Below the pieces are notes generated by a model that saw nothing but the letters and a program-made list of their open reading frames with translations, was not told where the DNA came from and made no database searches. Shown one piece after another: positions 7,828 through 13,624 of a stretch of 17,096 nucleotides of DNA. Positions within the stretch are counted from its first letter, which is position 1. Every line of letters begins with the position of its first letter. The position numbers and the translations under genes are program-made. Origin of the DNA: Nanobdellota archaeon (GTDB taxonomy: Archaea; Nanobdellota; Nanobdellia; Woesearchaeales; GW2011-AR9); contig JAUYQE010000113.1 of NCBI GenBank assembly GCA_030695605.1, forward strand, positions 1 through 17,096. The letters are read 5' to 3'.

Positions 7828-8316
7828 TTACTCTAAACAGGTGACGCTGAAAACGCGTTCAGCCTGAAATTGGTCTCCATATTTTGGCTCAACTTCGTTA
7901 GAGGCTTTGGAATTTAGACACTGACCAAGATAACCAACAGAATTACAATCCTTTTCGTATGCATCATTTGTAACAACTTGTTGACCGCGGCAAGTTCCAG
8001 CAGTACTCGCATAATAGTCTATATCCCGATTAAATTCTGCAGAAAAACATCCAAAGTAGCCCATGTCTCTGCAGATGGTTGAACCACTCTTTGTTTCTTT
8101 AGCTATATCCGCATTTTCTCCATAAAAAGAATTTATCTGCTCATGAGAAACAAAAACCAACTTTTGGGAGGAAACGGCTCGGAGAGTTCTCGTCGCTTCC
8201 CCCGCCACCGCTTCTTCTGACGAAGGCCGAACATTCAGAACTAGAACAACTACTGCTACTACTACCACTAATGCGACAATGGCGAGATACGGAACGCGAC
8301 TGGCATCTTTTGCCAT
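7828..8316 (-). CDS. Small membrane-anchored extracellular protein with repeated Cys motifs
   Basis: 162 residues from the ATG at 8316. This start is chosen over the GTG at 8325 because GAGGTG (8323-8328) is well spaced before it. The N-terminus MAKDASRVPYLAIVAL leads into a Val-rich membrane segment (about 10-27), so the remainder is probably outside the cell, tethered like a pseudopilin or simple anchored protein. The exported part has two related cysteine motifs, CRDMGYFGCF and CNSVGYLGQCL, plus two other cysteines, giving six in total and suggesting disulfide bonds. I do not recognise a family. Base and codon use look more AT-rich than in the neighbouring housekeeping genes. It is divergent from the RHH gene, with a TATA box at 8346-8353. 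Confidence 0.7.
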   Translation of the reverse strand: MAKDASRVPYLAIVALVVVVAVVVLVLNVRPSSEEAVAGEATRTLRAVSSQKLVFVSHEQINSFYGENADIAKETKSGSTICRDMGYFGCFSAEFNRDIDYYASTAGTCRGQQVVTNDAYEKDCNSVGYLGQCLNSKASNEVEPKYGDQFQAERVFSVTCLE

Positions 8317-8345
8317 GAGCAACACCTCTTTTCTTCAATAAACTG

Positions 8346-8353
8346 TTTATAAT
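8346..8353 (-). promoter_or_regulatory. TATA box for the small cysteine protein
   Basis: ATTATAAA on the minus strand, 30-37 bases before the ATG at 8316. It leaves a short leader that carries the GAGGTG ribosome binding site. Confidence 0.4.
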
Positions 8354-8444
8354 GACGAGGAAATGCTCTCTTTGTTTATATAATCTCCCCCCCCCAAAGA
8401 GTAGTGACTGGCGCGCACCGCATCTTCTGCCGAGCTGCGAAACA

Positions 8445-8455
8445 TTTATATAAAT
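8445..8455 (+). promoter_or_regulatory. Palindromic TATA element before the RHH gene
   Basis: The sequence ATTTATATAAAT (8444-8455) is a perfect palindrome and includes a TATA box 28 bases before the ATG at 8478. The symmetry would also suit autoregulation by the dimeric RHH protein it precedes, which is inference. Confidence 0.5.
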
Positions 8456-8477
8456 ATTGTACTATAATCGCACTACT

Positions 8478-8726
8478 ATGGTAATGGATACCGTTCAAGT
8501 ACGCTTAAGCCACGGGTTAGTGGAACGGATAGATGATCTTGTAGGAACCGGACTCTATGCAAACCGGTCTGATGCCATTCGAGATGCGGTGAGAAAGCTG
8601 GTATTAAACCAGTTTGTAGGAATTATTTCAGACACAGGAGATTCAGTAACAGAAATCAAAGAACTCCGAAAGAAGCTTTCTCAACAGAAATTTGACTTGG
8701 AAGAGATAAACAAATTAGCGGAATAA
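8478..8726 (+). CDS. Ribbon-helix-helix transcriptional regulator / antitoxin-like protein
   Basis: 82 residues. The N-terminal RHH fold is plain: strand DTVQVRLSHGLVERIDDLV (4-22), turn, then YANRSDAIRDAVRKLVLNQF (27-46) as second helix with the usual N-R-S-[DE]-A-I-R-x-A pattern. Such dimers bind DNA through the beta-strand pair, here VQVRL. The C-terminal 30 residues form a charged helix (IKELRKKLSQQKFDLEEINK) of the sort that antitoxins use to cover a toxin. The ATG at 8478 is taken because it sits at leaderless distance from the palindromic TATA element; upstream in-frame TTG codons are less likely. The gene converges on a PIN-domain gene and their 3' ends overlap by 12 bases, so it is a plausible but unusually arranged VapB-type partner. 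Confidence 0.85.
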   Translation: MVMDTVQVRLSHGLVERIDDLVGTGLYANRSDAIRDAVRKLVLNQFVGIISDTGDSVTEIKELRKKLSQQKFDLEEINKLAE

Positions 8727-9149
8727 ATCTTCCGGCTTAAACACGGCAATCTTACTTTGCGCGAAAGCAAGCAAGTCGGCATCTCGAGTAATGAACGGAA
8801 CGTTTAATCGCTGGGCAATAGCCACATGAAGATAGTCGTAAAAACTGAGGGAATGGTGCCGTTGCTCAAATTCTCTTGCTACATTATAATCCTCAGTTGT
8901 GGTTTTAACAAGGTGAATAAATCCTGACTCTTTGAAGAACTGCTGGACTTCCTCAAATTTTCCTCCCAGCTTATAGGAGAGCTCTTTAAGAACGATGGTC
9001 GAAACAATAATTATTCCGTTTTCTTCTTCAACATGGTCAATAAAGTCTTGCGCTAATTTCCAATAAGGCGTTCCTTTGGTTGGGTCGCCTTCTTTTTTGA
9101 ACAAATTTAACCAGATACAAGAATCAACAGAATACCTCTTTTGTGCCAT
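8715..9149 (-). CDS. PIN-domain ribonuclease, VapC-like
   Basis: 144 residues from the ATG at 9149. PIN domains are metal-dependent RNases; VapC toxins cut tRNA or rRNA. All expected acidic residues are visible: D9 in YSVDSCIW, E56 in IVLKELSYKL, D105 in LSFYDYLHVAIA, and D123/D125 in FITRDADLLAFA. It is therefore probably active. The ATG at 9173 would add eight residues, but the TATA-like TTAATAAT at 9172-9179 sits 26 bases before the later ATG, favouring the shorter form. Unlike most vapBC pairs it is not downstream of its antitoxin on the same strand; the RHH gene is convergent. It lies 32 bases downstream of the large surface protein on the same strand but probably has its own promoter. 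It could instead be a non-toxin PIN nuclease. Confidence 0.85.
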   Translation of the reverse strand: MAQKRYSVDSCIWLNLFKKEGDPTKGTPYWKLAQDFIDHVEEENGIIIVSTIVLKELSYKLGGKFEEVQQFFKESGFIHLVKTTTEDYNVAREFEQRHHSLSFYDYLHVAIAQRLNVPFITRDADLLAFAQSKIAVFKPEDLFR

Positions 9150-9171
9150 TTGAAATGGGAACTGGGTTATC

Positions 9172-9179
9172 ATTATTAA
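9172..9179 (-). promoter_or_regulatory. TATA-like element for the PIN gene
   Basis: TTAATAAT on the minus strand, 26 bases before ATG 9149. It helps to choose that start over the ATG at 9173. Confidence 0.4.
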
Positions 9180-9181
9180 GC

Positions 9182-11323
9182 TTACTTCCTCAACAACACC
9201 AGCGCCAGCAGCCCGATAGTAACCAGCAGGACAATCGGCGTAAGGGCTTGCGCTTTGGCGGTATTTGATTCGTAGACAATGACGCCAGAACTGTCTGATG
9301 AAATTTCCTGAAAAGAATTCCCGGTGAATGAAGAAGTTGCAGATTCTCCAGCGTTGGTATTTCCTTTCTCTAGAGGCAGAGATGCTTCTATTCTTACCGT
9401 TTCCGTGAGCTCTTTTACGGTTTTCTGCGCGTCTTTTCGCAGCTTCACTTTTAGACTGTAGTCACCATCCTCCATCTCTTTATCAACAGGAAGCTGAAAC
9501 ACCAGAATTTTTTCTTCAAAAGGCTCCAGCGTGCCGGACTGCAGCAGCTGCTCTCGGGAAACGGTATTATCACGGCAGGAATAGCATTTCGAGCCGCGAT
9601 ACAAATAGCTCCAGGCTTCATACGCATGCGGCTCGGCATCGCCCTGCAGGAAAATGCTGATGGGCAAGAGTTCACCGGCCGTAGGAGATGGAGGCAAGTC
9701 AAGCAGGCGGAAGGAAAAATCCGGTGAGGAATCGGCCGATGTTCCCCGTTCCTCTATTGCAGCATTGCTCGCAGAGTCTTCTTCAGAACAGAACGTTCCG
9801 TCCTCTTCATCAACAGTAAAAAGCTTTTCCGCACGAACACCCAGCCCTTCGATAACCAGCGTCGCATCCTGCGGATCAGATGTACACTTGGGGAGGAGCT
9901 GCACCGGTAAAGTCAGTGAGTACCCCGTATCTTCTTCCCGCAGATGGATTTTTGTTTCGGCGCTTATCTTTCGGCCTTTGCTTTCTGCCCAGAGGCTTAC
10001 GGCATATTTGCTGGTGGTGCCTTTCGTAATATCCAGCTTTACCTGCAAGAGATCGCCAAAACGAGGCTCGGCAGGCGTTATTTCGGTAATGGTTATTGAC
10101 GATGGTTTGTCTGCAGAAGCTTCATTAGTGAGCGACAAGCTATCCTGCAAAACAATGAGCATTTTCTCCGCAGCGTTGTCCGAGAGATTCTGATCTCGGC
10201 AAGCCGGATACAGCTGCGCCTTCAGGAAATAAACACGATCCTGCTCCGGGCTTTGCGCCGTCCAGGACTTTTGGTTACTGTTGGTCGTCGTGACTTTGGG
10301 CTTCACGACTCTTCCAAAAAGGTCTTCGATCCAATACTCGATGCGGAACGGGAAAGTGGTGTTCGAGAGTGGCGTGAAACGAATGGATTCTCCCTCATCA
10401 AAGAAGAGGTTATTTTCTATCGCGAGTGTGAGCCCGACATCACAAGAAATGGTTGCAGGATCCAACACAGCCAGAGAAAAACAGAGAGCATTATCGGCAA
10501 AGTTTTCTTCCGGCACGGTGCTTTCCACAACCTCGCCACAGAGGGTAAAGTTTCCAGCAGAGGGCGGAGTGAAGCTTCCCGTGGCAGCACCGGTGTTGCA
10601 GCCCACCTCTTTGGTGAAAGTGGTATTCTTGGCCAGCGCTCCTTCCGCATCCCGGATAGTATATGCGATGGTAACATTATCTTTCTCGGAGCAGGACTTT
10701 TGTTCAATCTCAATGTGAAACAGATTAGTGTAAGAGACATTGGTGTATAAAAGATCAGAAACCTGACGAGAGAGGACTATATTTTCTGCGGGCGGAGGTG
10801 GAGGGGGGACTTCTTTCGGCGCTTGGTTCTGCAATCCGGGCGTCGGAGGCGCTGCCCGCCACGTGCCATTGATGAGCTGGAGGGAGTTTCCATCGCCATT
10901 GGCGCCAATAGAATTCATATAATTCATTTCGGCGGCAAGGCTTTCGTTAGGAAAAAACAAGAAAACACTATCTCCGCCATCATTAAGGCCAGCACCTATT
11001 CCTGCTTTTACAGTATATATCGAAGAAGAAAAGGGTGTGGCATTAAATCCAGTGAAATTAAATCCGTCGGCAATGATAAGTGCATATGCTGATTGGCGAA
11101 CCTGAAATTCTGTTAAATTATCTTTCGTTTTATTGCGCAAAGCAAGATCCGCGAGCAAAAAACCACTTAAATTCTGATAAGAGCCGGTAAACACTTCCAC
11201 ATATTCCTTATCAGACGGACGATATACAATTTCCGTAATCTCAAAGTCAGCAAGAACGGAAGCTGCAAAAATGGTAACAAAGAGCAAAAAAATTGCAAAC
11301 CTTCTCAAACCCCTCATCCCCAA
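9182..11323 (-). CDS. Secreted lamin-tail-domain surface protein, C-terminally anchored
   Basis: 713 residues. A signal peptide (about 1-25; basic MRGLRR then a hydrophobic core ending ASVLA) is followed by a lamin-tail-like domain (about 26-165) with FEITEIVYRPSDKEYVEVF, GFLLADLA and GDSVFLFFP, ending GDGNSLQLINGTW. A proline-rich linker (about 170-180) leads to several beta-sandwich-like regions resembling CARDB/Ig repeats (about 185-640), including KCYSCRDN. The tail is Ser/Thr/Asn-rich and ends in a membrane helix LTPIVLLVTIGLLALVLLRK. Many N-x-S/T sequons suit archaeal N-glycosylation. I infer a cell-surface structural or adhesion protein. Promoter spacing does not decide between ATG 11323 and ATG 11317. 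It is divergent from the coiled-coil cluster. Confidence 0.8.
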   Translation of the reverse strand: MGMRGLRRFAIFLLFVTIFAASVLADFEITEIVYRPSDKEYVEVFTGSYQNLSGFLLADLALRNKTKDNLTEFQVRQSAYALIIADGFNFTGFNATPFSSSIYTVKAGIGAGLNDGGDSVFLFFPNESLAAEMNYMNSIGANGDGNSLQLINGTWRAAPPTPGLQNQAPKEVPPPPPPAENIVLSRQVSDLLYTNVSYTNLFHIEIEQKSCSEKDNVTIAYTIRDAEGALAKNTTFTKEVGCNTGAATGSFTPPSAGNFTLCGEVVESTVPEENFADNALCFSLAVLDPATISCDVGLTLAIENNLFFDEGESIRFTPLSNTTFPFRIEYWIEDLFGRVVKPKVTTTNSNQKSWTAQSPEQDRVYFLKAQLYPACRDQNLSDNAAEKMLIVLQDSLSLTNEASADKPSSITITEITPAEPRFGDLLQVKLDITKGTTSKYAVSLWAESKGRKISAETKIHLREEDTGYSLTLPVQLLPKCTSDPQDATLVIEGLGVRAEKLFTVDEEDGTFCSEEDSASNAAIEERGTSADSSPDFSFRLLDLPPSPTAGELLPISIFLQGDAEPHAYEAWSYLYRGSKCYSCRDNTVSREQLLQSGTLEPFEEKILVFQLPVDKEMEDGDYSLKVKLRKDAQKTVKELTETVRIEASLPLEKGNTNAGESATSSFTGNSFQEISSDSSGVIVYESNTAKAQALTPIVLLVTIGLLALVLLRK

Positions 11324-11341
11324 GCTCCGAGAATACGGCGC

Positions 11342-11352
11342 ATATATATTTT
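11342..11352 (-). promoter_or_regulatory. TATA box for the surface protein
   Basis: AAATATATAT on the minus strand, centred 23 bases before ATG 11323 and 29 before ATG 11317, so the message is leaderless or nearly so. Confidence 0.5.
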
Positions 11353-11387
11353 TCGCTGCTTTTACTATTTTAGAATACTAAACAAAG

Positions 11388-11395
11388 TTTTTAAA
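11388..11395 (+). promoter_or_regulatory. TATA box for the coiled-coil cluster
   Basis: TTTTTAAA, centred about 27 bases before the ATG at 11419. It supports a leaderless first gene and argues against the TTG at 11401. Confidence 0.5.
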
Positions 11396-11418
11396 CGAAC
11401 TTGCACTTAAGTACTTTC

Positions 11419-11874
11419 ATGGGACTATTCTTTCACAAGAGACCGGCAGCTTCGTCTTTCCCGCAGGCAGACCAGCGGGCGCTGCGTTTTCCCGTTACGC
11501 CGCCACCGGAACGCATTATCGAGCCGGAAAAAGTGAAAGAAGCGGCAGGGATTATGCCAAGAAAGCCCGTCACAATGCCTTCGCAAATGAAAGCCAAGGC
11601 AACAGAGCAAGAGAGGGCAATGCCTCTGCAGCCAGCACACGATGAGCTTTTTCCGGAAGGGCCGCTGTACATGAAAGTTGATGCCTATCAATGTGTTCTG
11701 GGGGAGTTGGATAGCGTGAAAGGAGACCTCAACGACCTCCGGGAAGTTTCCCACACCTTGGAAAAATCCGAGTTGAATGAAGAATCCCGTTTTTCCGATC
11801 TCAAAAAGATGGTTCGGGCAGTCCATGATCGGCTCCTAGAAGTGGATGGGCTGCTCTTCAAAACAGAAAGGTGA
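11419..11874 (+). CDS. Unknown coiled-coil protein, first gene of a three-gene cluster
   Basis: 151 residues from the ATG at 11419, chosen by TATA spacing. The first half (to about 80) is low in structure, rich in Pro, Ala, Met and Arg, after an MGLFFHKRP beginning. The second half begins PLYMKVDAYQCVLGELDSV and continues as a long charged helix, predicted coiled coil, with KSELNEESRFSDLKKMVRAV. That second half aligns by eye along its length with the next protein, whose start is MPVFVKVEEYKEVLHLMKTI, so the two are paralogs by tandem duplication. No catalytic motif, signal peptide or membrane segment is seen. The basic N-terminal tail plus coiled coil could suit a membrane- or partner-binding adaptor, which is speculation. 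Confidence 0.75.
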   Translation: MGLFFHKRPAASSFPQADQRALRFPVTPPPERIIEPEKVKEAAGIMPRKPVTMPSQMKAKATEQERAMPLQPAHDELFPEGPLYMKVDAYQCVLGELDSVKGDLNDLREVSHTLEKSELNEESRFSDLKKMVRAVHDRLLEVDGLLFKTER

Positions 11875-11879
11875 TACCA

Positions 11880-12107
11880 ATGGAACGCATGCCCGTGTTT
11901 GTCAAAGTTGAAGAATACAAAGAAGTCTTGCATTTGATGAAGACCATTCGCCGCAAGCTGGAAGAGGCGAAAGAAACTTTAGGAAAAGTGCATGAATTGA
12001 AGAATGAAGAAGACCACCAGCTGGACCTCTGGGAGAATACGCTGGTGGAGATCGAAAAGAAAGTCGATTTTATCGACCAGTCATTAAATGAGCCGGAACA
12101 ATACTAA
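11880..12107 (+). CDS. Small coiled-coil protein, paralog of the preceding gene
   Basis: 75 residues. It consists almost entirely of the shared module: PVFVKVEEYKEVLHLMKTIR (5-24), then KLEEAKETLGKVHELKNEED (26-45), then LWENTLVEIEKKVDFIDQSL (49-68). This looks like a short strand followed by two helices in a coiled-coil hairpin. I recall similar short proteins in other DPANN genomes but know no function. The start is placed at ATG 11880, four bases after GGTGAT, which overlaps the previous stop codon and matches the 16S anti-Shine-Dalgarno sequence well, so translation is coupled to the first gene. The stretch is expected to self-associate or pair with its paralog. Confidence 0.8.
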   Translation: MERMPVFVKVEEYKEVLHLMKTIRRKLEEAKETLGKVHELKNEEDHQLDLWENTLVEIEKKVDFIDQSLNEPEQY

Positions 12108-12118
12108 GGCATTGTGAT

Positions 12119-12616
12119 ATGGCAAAGCACCATCGGAAAACGCAGCATCGGGGCACGAGCAGAACGCATGCTGCAGAGCGCAGAGAAGGGAAAAAAGCTC
12201 CGGAGTACATGGTGCAAGTTGCTGACCCCCAGATGCTCCGCAAAGGGATTCTGGAAACGTTACGGGATGTTATTGTCTTCATGCAGGGATATGAGCAATT
12301 CATCCGGGTGCAGCAGGAGAAAGTTGCCATCTTTAATTCTTTGAAAGCGACCACCAAAGAGCTTTCTGCGCTGATTGATGGGAATCTGCACCGCTACTTT
12401 CCCAAAGGAGAGCTGCAGCCCATGAAAGTGGGCGGGCCGCAGGAAGAGATGAAATTGCCGCCCCTCCCTAAAGAAGAGATGGAAGAAGAAGCTTCTCGCG
12501 AGGAACCAGAAGAGCGGATGGAAAAGAAGCCCGTAGAACGGAAACCCAAGAGCGACTTGGAGCAATTGGAATTCCAGCTGAAAGATATTGAGAAGCAGCT
12601 GCAGAAAATACAGTAA
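12119..12616 (+). CDS. Unknown coiled-coil protein with acidic linker, third gene of the cluster
   Basis: 165 residues. The N-terminal 28 residues are strongly basic and His-rich (MAKHHRKTQHRG...). A helical domain spans about 29-100 and contains YMVQVADPQMLRKGILETLR and GYEQFIRVQQEKVAIFNSLK. A Pro/Glu/Lys-rich linker (about 105-145) leads to a short terminal coiled coil, LEQLEFQLKDIEKQLQKIQ. The helical domain recalls the other two proteins in length and heptad character but lacks their P-x-[FY]-[VM]-K-V start, so homology is uncertain. It lies 11 bases downstream of the second gene. The order (basic tail, helical domain, acidic linker, terminal coil) suits a scaffold protein; function is unknown. 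Confidence 0.75.
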   Translation: MAKHHRKTQHRGTSRTHAAERREGKKAPEYMVQVADPQMLRKGILETLRDVIVFMQGYEQFIRVQQEKVAIFNSLKATTKELSALIDGNLHRYFPKGELQPMKVGGPQEEMKLPPLPKEEMEEEASREEPEERMEKKPVERKPKSDLEQLEFQLKDIEKQLQKIQ

Positions 12617-12666
12617 ATGACGAGGGAATTTTTGTTTTTCCGTAAAGCATCGTATTATTTCTTCAT

Positions 12667-12810
12667 GAGCGCCACAGGTGGCGGTGCGACGGTCAAGACG
12701 TTGTCTTGCCCTATTCGCCACCCCGAATGGGGCGACCCCCGGCTCACCGCACGCCATCGTGGTGCGGGCGCGACTGGGGACGCGCAAGGCTATTTTATAT
12801 GAAAATAGCC
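12667..12810 (+). other. GC-rich, hairpin-dense gene-free stretch, candidate structured RNA
   Basis: This spacer is much richer in G+C than its AT-rich flanks and contains a series of hairpins: CGCCA/TGGCG near 12670, a nine-base stem with one bulge around 12690-12709, CCCC-GAAT-GGGG near 12721-12732, CCGCAC/GTGCGG near 12748-12768, GCGCG/CGCGC near 12769-12785, and the perfect GGCTATTTT/AAAATAGCC at 12788-12810. I find no RNase P, SRP or known riboswitch motif. The one open frame through it (12617-12802) is not protein-like. It may be a non-coding RNA or a palindromic repeat element. Confidence 0.35.
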
Positions 12811-12851
12811 GCCCTCCGCCACAACAGTGATGGGAACAAAAATTGACAGAA

Positions 12852-12860
12852 AGATATAAA
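12852..12860 (+). promoter_or_regulatory. TATA box for tRNA-Leu
   Basis: AGATATAAA, about 30 bases before the first tRNA base. Confidence 0.5.
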
Positions 12861-12886
12861 AAACAGCCATCTTCCGTATTCGTCGT

Positions 12887-13024
12887 GCGGACGTGCCGGA
12901 GTGGCCAAACGGGATAGACTCAAGGCATTTGAGTGATGAGTGCTCAGGTGAGTGCAATGACTAAACTCATCGTAAGTCATCTATTGGCTTAGTGCCTACG
13001 CAGGTTCGAATCCTGCCGTCCGCA
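12887..13024 (+). tRNA. tRNA-Leu(CAA) with a 54-base intron
   Basis: The acceptor stem GCGGACG pairs with CGTCCGC, with discriminator A at 13024 and no encoded CCA. The T arm is GCAGG-TTCGAAT-CCTGC. The anticodon stem ATAGA (12914-12918) pairs with TCTAT (12980-12984) once bases 12925-12978 are removed, leaving loop CT-CAA-GA, so the anticodon is CAA and the intron is at the canonical 37/38 site. The class II variable arm GGC-TTAGT-GCC confirms Leu rather than a class I tRNA. Mature length is 84. The intron has a perfect GATGAGT/ACTCATC stem. The predicted bulge-helix-bulge has a C-A mismatch in its four-base central helix. Confidence 0.93.
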
Positions 13025-13158
13025 TGAACGGAGTCAAAGCGGTAAGGCAGGTCCGAAAATCTTTGATTTTCGTCTACCTGCCGTCCGCATCTTTTTCTCG
13101 AAGAGCTTGGGGTTGATAAGGGGTGAAGCCACTTATGTGAGGATCCTGCCGTCTGCAT
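13012..13158 (+). repeat. Three copies of the tRNA-Leu 3' end
   Basis: CCTGCCGTCCGCAT occurs at 13012-13025 (within the tRNA gene) and again at 13077-13090. A one-mismatch copy, CCTGCCGTCTGCAT, lies at 13145-13158. The spacings are 65 and 68 bases, but the sequences between differ. Repeats of a tRNA 3' end are what tyrosine-recombinase integration leaves as attachment sites. No integrase is in the window. Confidence 0.6.
13046..13082 (+). repeat. Long hairpin after tRNA-Leu
   Basis: GGCAGGT pairs with ACCTGCC, and inside it CGAAAATC pairs perfectly with GATTTTCG around a TTT loop. It is followed after the second tRNA-end copy by CTTTTTCT (13091-13098), so the unit may serve as the end of the tRNA transcript. 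Confidence 0.5.
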
Positions 13159-13189
13159 TTTCCGAACGAAATATTTTTAAAGAAAAGAG

Positions 13190-13196
13190 ATAAATA
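13190..13196 (+). promoter_or_regulatory. TATA box before the interrupted RHH gene
   Basis: ATAAATA, 25 bases before the ATG at 13218. The promoter looks intact although the gene is broken. Confidence 0.35.
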
Positions 13197-13217
13197 GAAC
13201 AAATACCACCGATTAAC

Positions 13218-13478
13218 ATGAAAGAAAAAATAACGGACCTTACAATTAAGTTTGATGAGAGAACGTCTAAAACCTTAGACCATATTTGTCAGGAATAAGA
13301 CTGTGGAAAAGCAGCCGCAGTAAGAGACGCGCTTTTGCTGTATGGATTTCTTGTTGAAATAATAGGAGAAGGGAATGTAATAATTTTTACAAAAGATGAC
13401 CGAAGATTTGAAAAAATGGTTTTAGGTGGAGCTTTGGGGGGATATCAAAATGTCCATGAATATCGTCCGAAACCCTGA
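13218..13478 (+). pseudogene. Ribbon-helix-helix gene interrupted by an in-frame TAA
   Basis: Starting at ATG 13218 the frame reads MKEKITDLTIKFDERTSKTL, then DHICQE, then TAA at 13296-13298, and continues DCGKAAAVRDALLLYGFLVE onward to TGA at 13476-13478. The combined 86 codons make one coherent RHH protein: beta strand, first helix, a C-G-K-A-A-A-V-R-D-A-L second helix and a short tail. The position of the stop usually holds Leu or a similar residue, and TTA to TAA is a one-base change, so a recent nonsense mutation is the simplest reading. The gene lies just after the repeated tRNA ends, so it may be left from an integrated element. Readthrough or a sequencing error are alternatives. Confidence 0.7.
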
Positions 13479-13553
13479 AGGGAGTCATTATACGCTAAAG
13501 AGGTAATGTATTTCAAGAAGGAACGCTGACTACTGCTCTTCTTTCTCCAAAGC

Positions 13554-13563
13554 TTTTTAAATA
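13554..13563 (+). promoter_or_regulatory. TATA box for RNase J
   Basis: TTTTTAAATA, centred about 66 bases before ATG 13625. It leaves a leader of about 40 bases that carries a GAGGT ribosome binding site at 13611-13615. Confidence 0.5.
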
Positions 13564-13624
13564 ATGAAGGAATATCCTTCTCAATTGAAAAACAAAACAA
13601 AAAATACAGTGAGGTTTGATTATT

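Noticed and set aside
8316..8325. GTG at 8325 as the start of the small Cys protein
   Set aside because: It falls inside the GAGGTG ribosome binding site that serves ATG 8316.
8387..8395. Run of nine C as a phase-variable tract
   Set aside because: It lies between two divergent promoters, outside any coding frame and upstream of both TATA boxes' transcribed regions; a sequencing artefact or neutral tract is as likely.
12617..12802. 61-residue open frame directly after the coiled-coil cluster
   Set aside because: Its composition is not protein-like and follows the hairpin-dense GC-rich DNA; there is no usable ribosome binding site.
12925..12978. C/D box guide RNA inside the tRNA-Leu intron, suggested by GTGATGA
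   Set aside because: The C-box-like bases are half of the perfect GATGAGT/ACTCATC stem, and no CTGA D box follows at the right place.
13012..13158. CRISPR-like array, because of three repeats at about 66-base spacing
   Set aside because: Repeats of 14 bases are too short, the first lies inside a tRNA gene, one copy is diverged, and no cas gene is present.
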